Assembly (NCBI RefSeq): GCF_000208865.1
Contig: NC_018393.1
Span: forward strand, 3,242,714 to 3,306,713
From: Neospora caninum Liverpool
Taxonomy: Eukaryota > Apicomplexa > Conoidasida > Eucoccidiorida > Sarcocystidae
Direction: 5' to 3'
Length of the DNA stretch: 64,000 nt
Shown here in pieces: positions 11,733 to 24,700 of this stretch. The notes beneath the pieces are model-generated. The model was given only the letters and a program-made list of their open reading frames with translations, did not search any database and was not told the DNA's origin. The stretch's first letter is position 1. Each line of letters begins with the position of its first letter. A program made the translations under genes and the position numbers.

Positions 11733-12597
11733 TATATTTATGTGAACACGCGTCTTCAGTTTGTAGCGTGTATTTTGCTGTTCGTTCGCGTTTTTTTTTC
11801 AAACTCCGGCGGCGGTGGGTGCTTGGCGGGGTGAGCCCAGGTGCCGGCGGAGATGTCGGGGGTTGTTGGGGGTAGGCGTGTGTGTGGTGACCTGAAAAGC
11901 AGCTGTCATTTTTGCCTCGTGGCCGATGGCATTGTCCAGATGGCTTTCAAAACCCGAGTTTTTCCTTTCCATTTTCCCTGAAAGTGAGGCAAATATTGGC
12001 GTATTTAGACGTGTCATGCGAGTACTCGCGTATTTAGGACGACAGGCTCGGGTTGGCATGCGTAATATCTGGGCATCGAAATGCATAGGCAAAGAAATGG
12101 AGGATTCATAAAGCTTTAGAGGGAGGAGTGAACAGATCCGCAAAGATAAAGCGAAAAAATATTTTTCTTGCCTGTGTAGACAGGCATAATGGGTAACTGG
12201 GTCTAGAAGAAGCCAGACTTTTTCAGCTTCACAAAAACATATAGAAAACGGAAGATAGATTGGTGTGGAAGGCCATCTACCGATATACATACAAACGGAA
12301 GGAAACTCAGGGAGGTAAACCAGTAGCAATATCCGTAAATGCTACACGTAGATGCCAGCAGCAACAGATACGTCTAATCCACACGTGTCTTCCTAATGCC
12401 ATGTCGCTGGCCGCACGAGCTTATACGTATAGCCCCCTGGATTTGTCTGGCGTCCCACGGTGGCCGTGGTAGTGATAATCGTCGGAATTCAATGGATAAA
12501 TAGTGGTTATGCAGTCTACCTGGAATTTTGACCACGTCGAACCGCTTTGCTGGTTCAAAAGAGCGGTACTCGCACAGGGTATACGGCAGATCCCTGG

Positions 12598-12610
12598 TTA
12601 GGGTTTAGGG
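12598..12610 (+). repeat. short interstitial telomere-like repeat
   Basis: TTAGGGTTTAGGG, nearly two units of the TTTAGGG telomere repeat used by coccidia. It is short enough to be chance. Confidence 0.5.
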
Positions 12611-12700
12611 TCACGGAACGAAACTCGAAGACGTAGAACGTGCGCAGCATGTTCGAATCAGGCCAACTGTCAAACTGAGCCTCGAATTTGGTCTTTTGAC

Positions 12701-12764
12701 CTCGTTTAGTTTGCTCCTCGTTTAGTTCGCTCCTCGTTTAGCTTGCTCCTCGTTTAGTTTGCTG
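12701..12764 (+). repeat. 16-bp tandem repeat, four copies
   Basis: Four consecutive units of the type CTCGTTTAGTTTGCTC, each differing at no more than one base. No gene overlaps it. Confidence 0.95.
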
Positions 12765-13177
12765 CGTGCAACTGAACCCAGCAGCTGGTGGTCAATGTAG
12801 TGCACGTCGACGAAACGAATCTTTTTCTGAGTCCGTCACAAGGCGTCCGGTTGACTCGTTCCTGAGAGCCTGGATTTGTGACAGTCCTTTTCGTGGGTAG
12901 CTTACAAATGTGGAAAGCATTTTGCAACAAAGGGCGACGAGCCCACAAACGCCGTTTGGCCTGCAAATTTCCCTGTTGTGGTTTCTCTCGCATGCAGTCG
13001 CCGCATGTCTAGCTCCGGTGGTTCACACACCCGGGCCTTTGTTTGTTTTGGTTTACCATTTCGTGTGTGGCCAACCTCGGATAAGTACTCCCCAGCTTCG
13101 GAAGGAGTCGCCGCCATCGCGGCTGCATACTGCACTGGAGCGATTTTCCTTTTTCGTCAAGATACCCGACGGCCCCA

Positions 13178-15143
13178 ATGGCCACGCTGAAGCCGCCAGC
13201 CGCGCGGGTAAGGCCGCCAGGTTGGTCGGTAGTGAGTCGAAAGTCTTCTTCATTGGGCAATTACGGCAAAGGTTTCTTTTCGAAGCCGCTCTGTGGCATC
13301 AACTTTAGTGCTCAGAATCTTGCTCGGTCAGCCCGCCGTGAGTCCCCGTCTCTTCCTGCGGCCGCGGCGGGGCCGCGTGCACTTGCATGTGTCGCGAGTT
13401 CCTCTCCTTCGTGCTGTTCACCCGCTTGTACGCCTTTTCCTTGCTGTCACGCTGCGGTCCCCGTGTGGAAGTCTTTTGCACAGCCCTTCCATGTGGGAAA
13501 AATGGGTTTCGCGTCGAGAATCCGCAGGCCTTTCCGAGCTCGCGACCCGTTGCTGCATCCTAGAATTCGAACCGCAAGGGAGGGCGCCCGCAGTTCGTCT
13601 CGGACTGTTCGGGCAGCGTCTAGGAGCGAGAAAAGGTCGGATGAGGGACGGTCACCGACAGAGTCCGTCTTCCGCGTCTCTCCCCTGACGCGCGGCACAG
13701 CGCAGTCCACGTTCTGGCCGCTCACTAGGTCGTTCTCTTCTTTTTCAAGCTGCGCTTCTCACGCCTCCGTTCCAGGGGTGCCGGCGTCCGCTGCGGCAAA
13801 AGAAAGGAAGCCGCTGTCCTGCCTGGGACGGTGTGCCCCAACGCGTAGCTCGCGCCCCGTGTCCCGCGCGCTCTGCCTCTTGACGCACGCTTTCGGGCCC
13901 TCAGGGCTCTGTGAATTCCGACGGGAAACGCCCCACCGAGCGGCTTCGCTCGAGGAAGCAACAAAGCCTGGAAGGCAGAACCCGGGGAGGCGGAGGGGTT
14001 CGGACGTGCAGAACAGCTTCGCGTGTTCGCCCAGTGCCTCAGACACTCCGGAGTTGCCTCGTGAGGCAGTCCCCGCTTTTCGATTTCGGTCCCTCTTGCG
14101 ACTTTCAGGCCTTCGTTTGTCGCCGAAAAAGAGGGGGGCGGCGGCCTCAGCCGCGGCGCAGCACGCCAAGGGCCCCGGCACTGCGTCCGGCAGCGGCGCA
14201 GCTGGCGTGGATCACATTTTCAACATTTTCAAGGACGTTCCTGTGGATCACAAAATTCTTGACGACAACGAGTACCCTGCCTGGCTCTTCACGCTCGACA
14301 AACCCGAAAAAACCTACGGCGAACTGGCCATGACCTTCCTCTACGGCGTGGTAAGTCGGAGACTCCGGAGACTGCGGCCAAGTGTTGTGACGTCACATCC
14401 CTTGAGGGCGACCCTCGGTAGGCCTTAAAAGCCTGCAAGTCCTTAGTTTGTGTGAGGCGCGTACTGCCGAACGCGTACACACAAATGTGCGCGTCGCAAA
14501 ATGTGCTTGTGTGCTAGACAGTTTCTCTGAAGAAGTTCCAGGTCGTGTGTGTTCGAAACGTTTCTGCACAGGCCTTCCGGTTACATATCTGTGTACCTTC
14601 TGCGCTCTGCGCACCTGCGTGCATGAATGTACGTCGACAGGAAGTCCCGTTCCGAGCTTTTGTCCAAAGAAGACGCCTTTTGGAGCACTTTTTCGTTCGT
14701 TGCTGGTGCGAGGGCCGGCAGACGAGCAACCGTTTTCACTCGTAACGTGCTTTTCGAGGGGCCGAGCTGTCAGCTGAGACGTGTGTTTTCCGTGCGGTAA
14801 AGCGTTCGGGGCCCGCGAACCAGCTGCTCGCATGCAGAAAGCCTGGACAAGTCGAAAGCTTCTAAGAGCAGTTCACGTCACCACGCAGTAGCGTCGTTGT
14901 GTTTTTCCGGCATCTCAGCGCACACTTTGTGGCGCTTCTTCCCTTTCCTCGGTAAACTCTGACCGTGTGTTCCGCTCGATCTGCTGGTGCGGCGCGCTTT
15001 TTTGTCAGGGAATTGAGACGGCGACTTTGGACGACTACCTGCGGTTCACGCGTTTGCACACGAAGAACCTGATCAAACTGAACAACATGCGCTTGAAGAA
15101 GTCCAAGCGAAGCTCCGTCAAGCCTCTCTTCTGGGATGTGTAG
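13178..15143 (+). CDS. MRPL54: mitochondrial ribosomal protein mL54 (MRPL54/L37 family)
   Basis: Preferred model: exons 13178-13337, 14109-14350 and 15009-15143, giving 178 residues. The C-terminal half has the family core EYPAWLFTLDKPEKTYGEL, then, across the last junction, DDYLRFTRLHTKNLIKLNN and the end KPLFWDV. mL54 is a small protein of the large subunit of the mitochondrial ribosome. The Arg/Ser-rich N-terminus without acidic residues fits a mitochondrial presequence. The ATG sits in a good context (CCCCAATGG). The first intron is a weak call: it is 771 bp, divisible by three and open throughout, so an unspliced version of about 435 residues cannot be excluded. I prefer splicing because the stretch is Cys-rich and unlike a ribosomal protein, and because donor GTGAGT and acceptor TTTCAG keep the frame. 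The last intron (14351-15008) is well supported. Confidence 0.78.
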
Positions 15144-18100
15144 TTGCCACGCGACCTCTGACCGGTGGTGCCACCGTCCGTGCAAACTTTTTTCTCGTCT
15201 CTGTCCTTCGACCTTGGACGGACTAAGACTCATTCGACCGAAGAATAGAGGGATGAATCGAAGCCTTTCGGGTGGTTTTTTCCGTCGTCCAGCGGGTGCG
15301 TGTGTGCAGAAGCATGAGTTGTCGAACCTGAGTTGTGCCGACTCCACTTTTTCTGCCCTGCCGGATCTGTGGGCGAGTCCTGGGTTGTCTTGCTTGAGTT
15401 ACGTGAATGGTTAAGTCGGCTGCCGTGTCGAGGGGGAATCCACGTGCCTCCGACACGCGCGAAAATAACGAGCGAACTGCCGCCTTGTCTGTGCAGACAG
15501 AGGGTGCTCTACGGTCAACTGATCGTTTCGTCTGACGAGTTGCTAGCCCCCGAACCCCGCAGTGTGTCAGTTGATGGCCAGACAGCATTTTTCGGCATGT
15601 GTTCGCTGGTTCAACTGCCACGAAATCCTCTAGTTTTTTGCCCCGAGGGAAACGCAGCCACAGTCGAAACCCCCGATTTACCTTTCATGTGAACAGGTTT
15701 CCCGAAAGTTGCGTCTTCCGCACGGGGATTTCGTCCTCGGAGGGGAGCACCTAACAGGGCTTCCCGTCAGGTACCCTGACTTCACCACCACAGACGTGTC
15801 CTTTTTGTTGGCGAAGTTTTTGCGCCTTGGTGACGAGACCCAATACTAGCGCGTGCACGAGGCATTCGCCTTCAAGTCTGCAGATTTGTTTCGGCAGAGT
15901 TGTTTCGGAAAGCAAAAATCACACACCCACGCACACCGAGGTTGACCCTCCTAGGGTGGAGGAAGTGTGAAAGGGTTTTTTTTCTGCAGGCTTCATCGAC
16001 GCCTCCCACGAGCCTGGTCGCTGAGCGGCTATGCCGCCAAGGCCCCGTACCAACGGGAAGTCATTTTCTTTCTGGCTTCGCGTGCCCACGTGAAAACAGA
16101 TCCCGTTCTCATAGACTGCCTGTGCGCGACACCGAAGCTGCCGGCGTTTTTGGTTTCATTCGCGAGTGCTTTGCTCTGAAAGTGCATTTGCGGCTGCACT
16201 CTCGAAAAAGGTTCGGCACGAGGCGCTACGCTGCCTAAGAAGCCAGGCTCGTTGGTGGAGATTTGAAATTCTCTAGCCCGCCTGTTTTTTTTTTGACACG
16301 ACTTGTTTCACGCACCCCGGAGTGGCGAGACGAGCGAATGCACCGAAGGGATTTTTCCGGGCATTGCTGTCCCCGACAGCTCTAGAGACGAGAGGTCCCG
16401 TAAAGGCGATGAATCTATGCGGATTCAGACGCCTCTCTCGACCGAGTTTTCTGATTCCACCGATCCCAACAACGGAGCAGTGCCTTGGGGGCGTCACCGA
16501 GCCCCGACGCTGGGACTGTGTATACCGCACCATTCGCCGTAAACCCGCGTTCTCTCGCTTGGAGACTGGTGCCACCCCCAGAGCCTCGGTCACACAAAGC
16601 GCCGCGAGAGAAACAAGTGCGTGTCTCTCACATTCCCGAGCTCCGCGCGTGTTCTCCTGCCGAGAAAGCGTTTCTTCCGGCGTTGTGTCGGGCGTGTGGC
16701 TCTGGAACTCCCCCGGGCGAGGCTCTCGCCGCGAGTTTAAAACCGGCCGTGACTCGCTGTTTTTGCCCTCATTCCCCGGCCCAGAGAGAGGTTTTGGAAC
16801 CCCTGTGCGACCGTAGATCCGAATCCCTTTCGCCGAAACACGGCCGGCTGCCCCTCTCGATCTGATGTGTTTCTTCCGACTGGATACGCGGGGCGTCAAC
16901 GGGCCCTCCACACAAGCTGGACGAGGAGAATCCTGTAAACAGTTGCACTGCTCGCCCCGCTCCGTGTTTCCAGAAAATAGAGACCGCCGACTGGCCAGGC
17001 GTGCGTGTGCTTGCCTGCTGCTCCTGGAAGAAGTTTCTCCCGTCAAAGACCCGCTTATGGGGAACCTTTCTGTCGCGGGAGAAAAAGCGTGAAGGGTTCC
17101 GCAAAAGCGCGCGTGCGCGGCTCTGGGAGTCCACACCAGTGTGTCTTTCCGCAGTGCAAATGGCCCCTCGCGCGGCGCTGGAGCCGCATACGGTGGCGCC
17201 GGGAGTGCAAGAGGGGGGTAACACCTCTGTCGGGCCCAACACGGGGTCTGAGGAGGGACTCGGAGTTTTTGGTACACACACACACACAGCGTGAAAAAAA
17301 TGGGCGCGAGGCGTTGACGCGACTTGAGAGCCTCGTCCCCGCTTCGACGCGGCCTTGCGTTCCTCCGGGGCACTTTTTTGGCCTTTCTTCCGTCCGACAT
17401 CTCTCTAGACACAAAAAAGAGACACTCTCTCGACCGTCCCCTTCCTTTGTGTCTTTCTCCACTTTTCTCTGCCCCGGGCCCCCCCCCGGCGCTCGTCATG
17501 GCCCCTACCGTCCGCGGCGTCGAGGCGGCGGTCTGTTGGTGTGCTTTGTTCTTCCGTCGCGGAGAGCGTCGCCGACGCGTCTAGAAGCGCCTTGTGCACC
17601 TTTTCTGGCCTCGCGCCGCTCGGCTTTAGAAAAAATGACCGTGCGGATTCTGCGTCTTCCACAGCTCGCGCGACGGAGGTGACGGCGGACCCTTGTGCGC
17701 CGTCCACGCAGAGCACCCGCGTGGGGCCGAAAGTGGAATTCTCGTTCGCTGTGCGCTTTCGGAAACGTTCTTCTCTGGAGGCCTTGCGCTTCGCTTTGGC
17801 CTTGCAGAGAGAGTCGCCGCCTGTCGCCACTTTGCCTCTCTCGCTCTCGTCGACAGACCCCCGCGACTTGCGGGCCTTCGCGGGTGCTCTGGGCCAGGCG
17901 TGCTGGGATCACCCAGGTTCAAAGGCGCGTTCCGCTGAGGCGCCGCTCCTTTTTTCTGGACGCTCGTGCCACAGACCTCCGAGCGTCTGCTGCAACGCGC
18001 GGCCGCGCGAAACCCTCGGAGGGTTCGTGAAGCTGGGACGTGACGCGCCGGCCGGTGTTTTGCACACCCCTTCACCATCACGCCCACCGACTGATTCCTC

Positions 18101-18756
18101 GGACTCGCGCCTCGATGACTTCCCGCACGACTAGCACACCGTGACCGCGCCCGCCCCGTCAACAGGTGTAGCGGTTCGGGCGCCGTCGGCGTCGACGACG
18201 GCCAGCAGGAAAGCACAGGCGGAGCTGCAGCCGCAGGGAACACGGACGCGCGCCAAAAACCGACGACCGCGCTCGCACACTCTCACTCCGCAGAGCCAGC
18301 AGCCTCGCCAGTCCAGGGATCGGCCACCAAAAGGGCCGCATGCGCGTGTCGGAGAAAAGGAAGGAAAAGCCGAAGAGACAGAACTTGGAAAAGACCCGGG
18401 TCTCGCTCCCCCTCAGATCAGTGCGCCGCAAACTCTCTCTCCGGGTCTCTGACGTTCGGGGGACACCGAGGTAGAAACGGTCCGTCGGACTCCGAAGAGC
18501 CTCGGCTTGCAAGAGAACGCGCTTTGGCGTCGGTGCGACAGAGACAGGGCGTTTCTGGCGACCGCTAAATCTTCGCATTCTCCCGCTTCGAAAGGATATG
18601 CTCGTTCCTCCACTCTCGCACGTCTGGTCTCCTACGCGCCCCGCGGACCGACCTGAAGAAGGCGGTTCCAGCTCTTTCGCTGACTGCGTCGAGCACTGAA
18701 CAGGGGGAGTGGCTCAGAGAGGGCGTCGCCGTGCAGTCTGCGCAGTTTTTCCCAAC
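15144..18756. other. GC-rich spacer or long 5' leader before the AT-hook gene
   Basis: The GC-rich sequence keeps several long frames open on both strands, including 408 codons on the minus strand at 16273-17499, but none shows a domain, sensible composition or splice series. Part of it may be a long 5' UTR, or an upstream exon of the next gene that I cannot place. Confidence 0.4.
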
Positions 18757-21700
18757 ATGGCCAACTCCGCGTTTCCCTCAGTCTCGCCTCACCTGGAGGA
18801 AGACCGGGACTCACTGCTTCCGTTTCAGGTCGAGATGGCCCTCCCCTTCCCCGGCCGCGCCGAACGGCCTGGCATGTGCATGTCTTCTCTGACTGACTTG
18901 GCGACGCCTTGCGCGTCTCCGCTTCACACGTGCGCTCCGGCGCCCGAGACGTCGGGTCCTGCCGCGCTGTGTCGTCAGGCACACGGCTCGCCGAGGCGAG
19001 AGAGCGCGCAGGTCTCGCCTTTCCTGAGCAAACAAATCCGCTTTCTGTCCCCGCCCTCGAAGAGCCGCTCCGCCCGGGCGCTATCGCCGCCTGGCGACTT
19101 TGACGGCGCCCTACTGCCTCCGCCGCACCCGGCAAGCTTTTTCGACGCCTTCCCTTTCGCTGCCCAGCGAGACAGGGAACGGTCGAGGAACCTGTCGCCT
19201 TCAGGCCCTCCCGGGGGGTCCGCAGGATCTCGGAACGCCCAACCCTGCGCTTCAGACGGTCCAGAAACGCGCCGCGGCGTGCTCGACTCGCCGGCAGCCC
19301 TCCACACTGGGTCGGGCTGCGAGGGAGGTTGCGCAGGGGAACAGACTCGACTGGTTTGCATCGCGAGAGCGCCTGGGCGCTCGCCGGCCGACCCGACTCT
19401 GTCGGACGGGCCCGAGAAGGCCAGCACGGTGGGAGAAGGCGTGGGCCAGAAACGCGAAACCGGACTTTCTCTGGAGACCGCGCAAGGCCGTTCCTCCTGG
19501 ACTCGAATCTTGTACTCGTCCGACGAGCTCCCCGAGACGCCCTCGGTCGCGGCCGTCCCCGGCGACTTCCAGAGAGGACTGGGGGACGGCAGTGCGCCCT
19601 TCTCGCTGATGAAACGCACGTTACCAGTTCTCGCCGGTGCACAAACGAGAACGGAAGACCCGGTGGCTTTCCCTCGAACAGCCTGTTCGGACGCCCAAGG
19701 ATGCCTAGACCTCGGCCTGCTTCCACAGGCCATGTCCAGCGTCGTGACCGATTTGTGTGTCGACAAGGGCCCACGTACCCTCCGGTCCCCGCTTTTCAGT
19801 GTATATACAGTGCCGGAGAGCCTACGAGGGAATGCGCAGCGACGCAGCACGAATCCCCATCACGACGCTTCGCAGACTCGCCCGGCAGCGTTTTCTCCCA
19901 GCGGGACTTCTTCCCAGTTGGCCGCGCAGCCCAACGCGCGCCATCCGAGCGAAGACAGACCAGCAAGTCATGCCGGCGCCAGCGTCGACGCGCCCGGGAG
20001 AAATCTTAAAGGCGGGATGGAACTGGCGGTGGGGGATGGAGGGAACGTTGCGGTCGACACGCCCAGCTACAAGGGGGACCCGGTCTTATCATTTTCTGGA
20101 TCCCCTGGGTCCGCTTCCCCTGGACTGGCCAGCATTCCTCCGCACACCGCACAGCCCTCTCCGCTACCTTCGGCGTCCCTCCCGACTCCGCCGAAACCAC
20201 TCGGCCAGGGCTTCCCTATCCTGCATCGCGCACTTCTTCCCTCCGCCTCAGCCCAGGCGCAACCGGCGGGCGAAAACCGGCGTGCTGCTGGAGATGGCCT
20301 TCGAGGTTCCCCGCATGCGCAGTCTCTCGCAGGAAATCTTTCGGTTGCCAAAGACCCCTGTGAGGCTTCGGCGCGGCCTCAGCCAGACTTGGAGGCGACA
20401 GCGTGGAGTCGAAGTCCCGAGGGTGGCCAGCAGGCCGTACCTGTCTCGCCATCGCCCGCAGTGTCTCCTGTGTACGTGACATCTGGAGCGTTCGCCCAGG
20501 TGACGTTGCCAAAGGCTCCTGACGGCCCGGACGCGCATGAAAAAGCTGGCGCGCCCGCCTTTTCCCCCCGCGGTACGGACACTCCAGCGTGTGTTCCAGC
20601 GGCGACAGCGGACCCCCAAACCGCCGCGGGCTCCGGTGTATGTACAGTGCCCGAGGCAGGCGAGCGTGGCGCCGGGGGGCGTCTCCGGGCGCAGGGTTTG
20701 GGGCACGCCGCGGCGGGAATGAGGCTCGACCAGGGGGAGATGGAGGTCGAGGACCCAGAGCCGTCTCCAACGGCGCCTGGAGGGGCGAGGGCGTCCAGAC
20801 GCAGGCAGACTGGCAGGGTCGGCGCGCACCTTCAGACGAGAGAGGAGGGAGGCGAAGACAAGGGAGACGACTGCGACGTGACTCGCGAGAGGAAGCGCGG
20901 GCGACCGCGGAAGTCCAGTCGTCGCCCCGTCGACTCCCCAGCAGAAGCGGATGAACGCGAAACGAAGAGTGTGGATGATCCCGCAAATCCCGGACCTGTC
21001 CCCAGTCTGGAAACACTTCTTCCAAATGCAGGAAGGCCGGGCTTTCCTGACCGCGGCCCTACGCTCGCGTTCGGGATTCCCGCCGGTTCACCCCCTTCCA
21101 AGTCCGGCCAACGCCCCGCTCCAATGCCTGCTCTCTCGTCTCGGATGGCGCCTGGAGAAGAACAGGAGGCACGCCTGCTCAGCGGCCCCGCGCGTTGTCC
21201 GGCACCTGCGAGCGCGCGTCCTGACGCATCACTCCCCGCTGTGCCCTATTTGCTGGCCACGCGATCGACTGCGGATCGGCGCACGGAGGAGCAGAGCTGC
21301 GCGGGGCACGGGGCCGAGCTGTCGCCTCCGGCCTGTCAGAGTCCGAGCTGTGGCAGCGCAGGCAGGCTGAGTCGCGAAAAGCGGAGCGGCCCAGACGAGG
21401 GACAGGGCGATTGCGCAGCTTCCAGCGTAGCGCGGCTTCCCGGCTGCGGGCATGACGCGTCAGATTCGAGGAAACGGGCGAAAGCGGAGTCAGCAGACGC
21501 CGGTGCCGATGCCCCAACTGCGTCTCGTGCGTGCGAGCGTCGCAGGGAGGACGATCGAGCGACAGCGCAGACGCGCGGCATGCCGCTGAACGCAAACCGC
21601 GTGGAAGAGGCGGCGGCACGAGGAAGGACTGCAGAGGCGGAAGCGACAACAGCCCTTCCTGACGGCGCAGCCGGCCGCCGCACCAGAGAGGAGGCTCACG

Positions 21701-24700
21701 ACTCTCGCGCGGGAGAGGGACAGCGGGCGGCGCGAAATGAAGGCGCGGAACGCCAAGACACTGGGGTGTCTCCTTGGGCTTCGCTCCAAGCTTGCGGCGT
21801 CAGGGCGTCCCTGGAGGCTGCCGGACAAGGAGAGACAGGCGCAGGCGTCGAGACGAGGTTGGCAGGCGCGCCTCGCATAGGTGAGAAAGAGCCGCGGCTG
21901 ATGCCCTCGGGGCCCGGTGCGTTTTCGGAGGAAGGCGACGCATGCATGGATCTGTTCGCCAACGGAGAAGGCGAGTCGCGAGTTGCTACGCGCCTGCCAG
22001 GCTGGAATGTGTGCACCTGTGCAGCTCAGACGGGACAGGCCGCGGGCGAAGGTTTCGAGACCGCGTTGTTGGCCCAGTCGGAACTGGCCCACACGTCGCG
22101 AGAACACGAAGGGCGCTTCTCTGTTTCCGCGGCTACTCTCGTTTCCCACTTGCCTGCTCTGCATGCAGAGGCCGCAGAGCGAGCCGCGGTGGAACTCCGC
22201 GACGCGCAAATGCTTTCTCTTTCCGATGCGTTTTCCGACTCAGGCATCCCTCCCTCGCGTGTCACTGGAAACCGGCTTGGCTCTTCCGACGCTTGCGGGC
22301 CTGCCGGCTCTTCGGGGTCTGTGGAAAACAGCGCAAAGACCGAGGTCGGACCTGAACGCAAGGGCGACGGCGAGAAGATGGACAGAGGCGAGCAGGCGGG
22401 CGGCGTTTCGAGTCCCGTCTCGAGTTCGCCTGGAAACGCCTTCAGGTGTTTGCAGCGATCCGCCGATTCCCCCGGTGCGCACTCAAGCGCGACGTTGCCG
22501 ACTGTTCTCGGCGCGGTTCGTTCCTCTCCTTCTCGGCTGCCTCCGTCCCCCACGCACTGCAGTCTGCTCGAGACGGCGGCCCCCGGCGCTTCTGCTGCTC
22601 CCTGGGCGTCTCCGATGCTGCCGCCGTGGGCGTGCGATGCGTCCGGAGACTCGCCGCATGCGCGTTCCGGAGGGTCGGAGGAGACGGACTTCGAAGACAG
22701 TCAGGAGCAGGAACCGGAAAGGGGGTGCGGACTGCTGGGTGGCGCGCCTTCATCTCTCGGCGACAGCTCACGCCGCCTCTCTCCCGAGTCAGGGAAATGC
22801 CGCGAACTCCCAGCATCCGCCGCGGAGACTGGCGACGCACCGTGTCCGTCTAGGAAGAGACGCGCGTGTGTGCAGAGAGAGGACCACGGTTCTCGGGCAG
22901 TCCGACGCCGCAGCGGAAAGCGGGAGGCGAGACCCGACGGCGGGCGGAGCTCGCAGACTGGCCATCAGCATGGCGGAGACGCCAGCCTAGCCTCAGAGGT
23001 GACGGCAGGTCGCCTGGTGTTGGGCGAACTGGACGAGGCGCAGAGCAACTGCGACTCTCCGACGGAAGAGGCACCAACCGGATGTGCCGACGCGCGTTGC
23101 TGTGATGTCGTTTCGCAGCCGCGCCTGATGCACGTCGCGCAGGAACCAGTGGCCGAGTGTCCTAGCACCGCGTCCCTGCTGTGTAGACACCCGGCGTGCG
23201 CTCTCAGTTCGGACGGCGACGGGAGCGCGCACGGAGGCGTTTTAGAGAGAGACCGCCTAGGGAACAGGCGAGAAGAGAGGAGCCGACACCGGGGGTCGGT
23301 GGGCACGAGCAGTCGAACTCGTGTGGCGAGTCTGACCGGAAGCCGCGAAAGTTGCCGCGGCGCAGCGAGTGGAACCGAAGAAGAGACACCGAGCTGCTCC
23401 GACTCCGGGGCGCCGGGAGACAGCGACCCCGCGACGCGCGACCGTGGAGACAGCGCATCCGTCGAGGGCGCGACGGCGCTCTCGTCGTTGCCTGCGTCGG
23501 GACGACACCGGAAAACGAAGTTGGCCGACTGTGAAGGAGACACACGCGTGAAGCGGCGAGGAATCACTCTTAGAAGCGGCGGTATGGCGAGCGAAGCACA
23601 GCCTGAAGACGGATCGGTGGGGGCCGCTGGAATCGCCGCGACAGGCGAGTCGCGCCTGCGCGAAGGCGACAGGGAGTTGCAGATGTCGATGGACGCGTGC
23701 ACCTGGTCACCTGACGCGAGCGTCTTTGGAAAGCTAACGGCGCTGCCGTGTGTGCCCAGGTGCCTGGAGGGAGCGACGCCTTCGCCAACTTTCCAGTGCG
23801 CCCAAGGCCTGGCGCAGAGTGGAACCGCGGAGCTGGGCGACCGTCCGGGGCCTACGGGAGAGGCGGCCGCCGCTGCGTTTGTGGGTTGCTTGGTGGACGG
23901 AGCAGCCGAGGGAGCGCGAGAGAAGAGCCCTTCGAGTGCGGGGTCGCCTTTTGCGACTGCGTCAGTCGAACCGAGCACTGCCGACTGCACCCCAGTGGGG
24001 CGCGACCCTCTCGAGCTGGGGACGGAGACACAGTCCGTGAAGGCCTTGGAAGAGCTGAGCCGCAGTGTCGGCACACGGGAGCCCGGGCCGGATTCCGGCG
24101 GCGGCCGTTCCAAGTCCCCGGCCTCTCGAGCAGCGTCTCCCGGTGTTCGCCAGAGCCCCGATTGTGTCGCCAAATCAGGTGAGACGCCTGCCGCGCGCCA
24201 CGTTGCGGCCTCCCTCCCATGCCTTCCGTCCCCGAGTTCAGCGTGGCCCGGCCCAGGCGATCCAGAGACGGGCGAGGACGAGGGCGCGCAGCGGCTGAAG
24301 GCTTCGGACTTGGAGCCGGTGCCTCCGCGGCCGGGAAGTCTAGGTCCGCGAGCAGCGGGGCCGCAGCCGGTGTCAGGGGGTGCGTGCTATCCCAGCGCGC
24401 TTTGCTGCCTTCCCCGAAGCGCCGCCGTCTTTATGGGCGCGAACGGGACGCCGGCCCTCAACTCCCAGGCGTCACCCTTCCTCGGCGTCGACCGGGAGAC
24501 GAATGCCGTGCAAGGGGCGTGCACCTGGGTACACCGAGACGAAGGGAAGCATGCGCGCGACTTGCCGTCTCTCGAGTCCATGGAGACAACTGCAGGTTCC
24601 GGCTCAGAGGAGCCGAAAGCTGCTGAAGGGCGGCCGGTCGCAGGCCTACCCGGCGTGTTTCCAACTGGATGCGAGGCATACACCCCGCCGCAAGAACTGG

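Larger units (their letters stand above)
11144..13177. other. spacer between protease and mL54 genes
   Basis: No gene recognised. It holds a TC/TA microsatellite, a two-copy telomere-like TTTAGGG stretch and a four-copy 16-bp tandem repeat, listed separately. The bases just before 13178 are probably the mL54 promoter and leader. Confidence 0.5.

Noticed and set aside
12701..12764. Regularly spaced repeats as a CRISPR array
   Set aside because: The units are directly adjacent without spacers, and the organism is a eukaryote.
16273..17499. 408-codon minus-strand open frame
   Set aside because: GC-rich sequence keeps all frames open here; it begins without a good start context, has Cys/Arg/Pro/Ser-rich composition without any motif, and similar frames exist on the other strand.
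18632..19774. 380-codon minus-strand frame
   Set aside because: It is antisense to the AT-hook gene and mirrors its GC-rich codons; no domain.
22965..24173. 402-codon minus-strand frame
   Set aside because: Antisense shadow of the AT-hook gene's long first exon.
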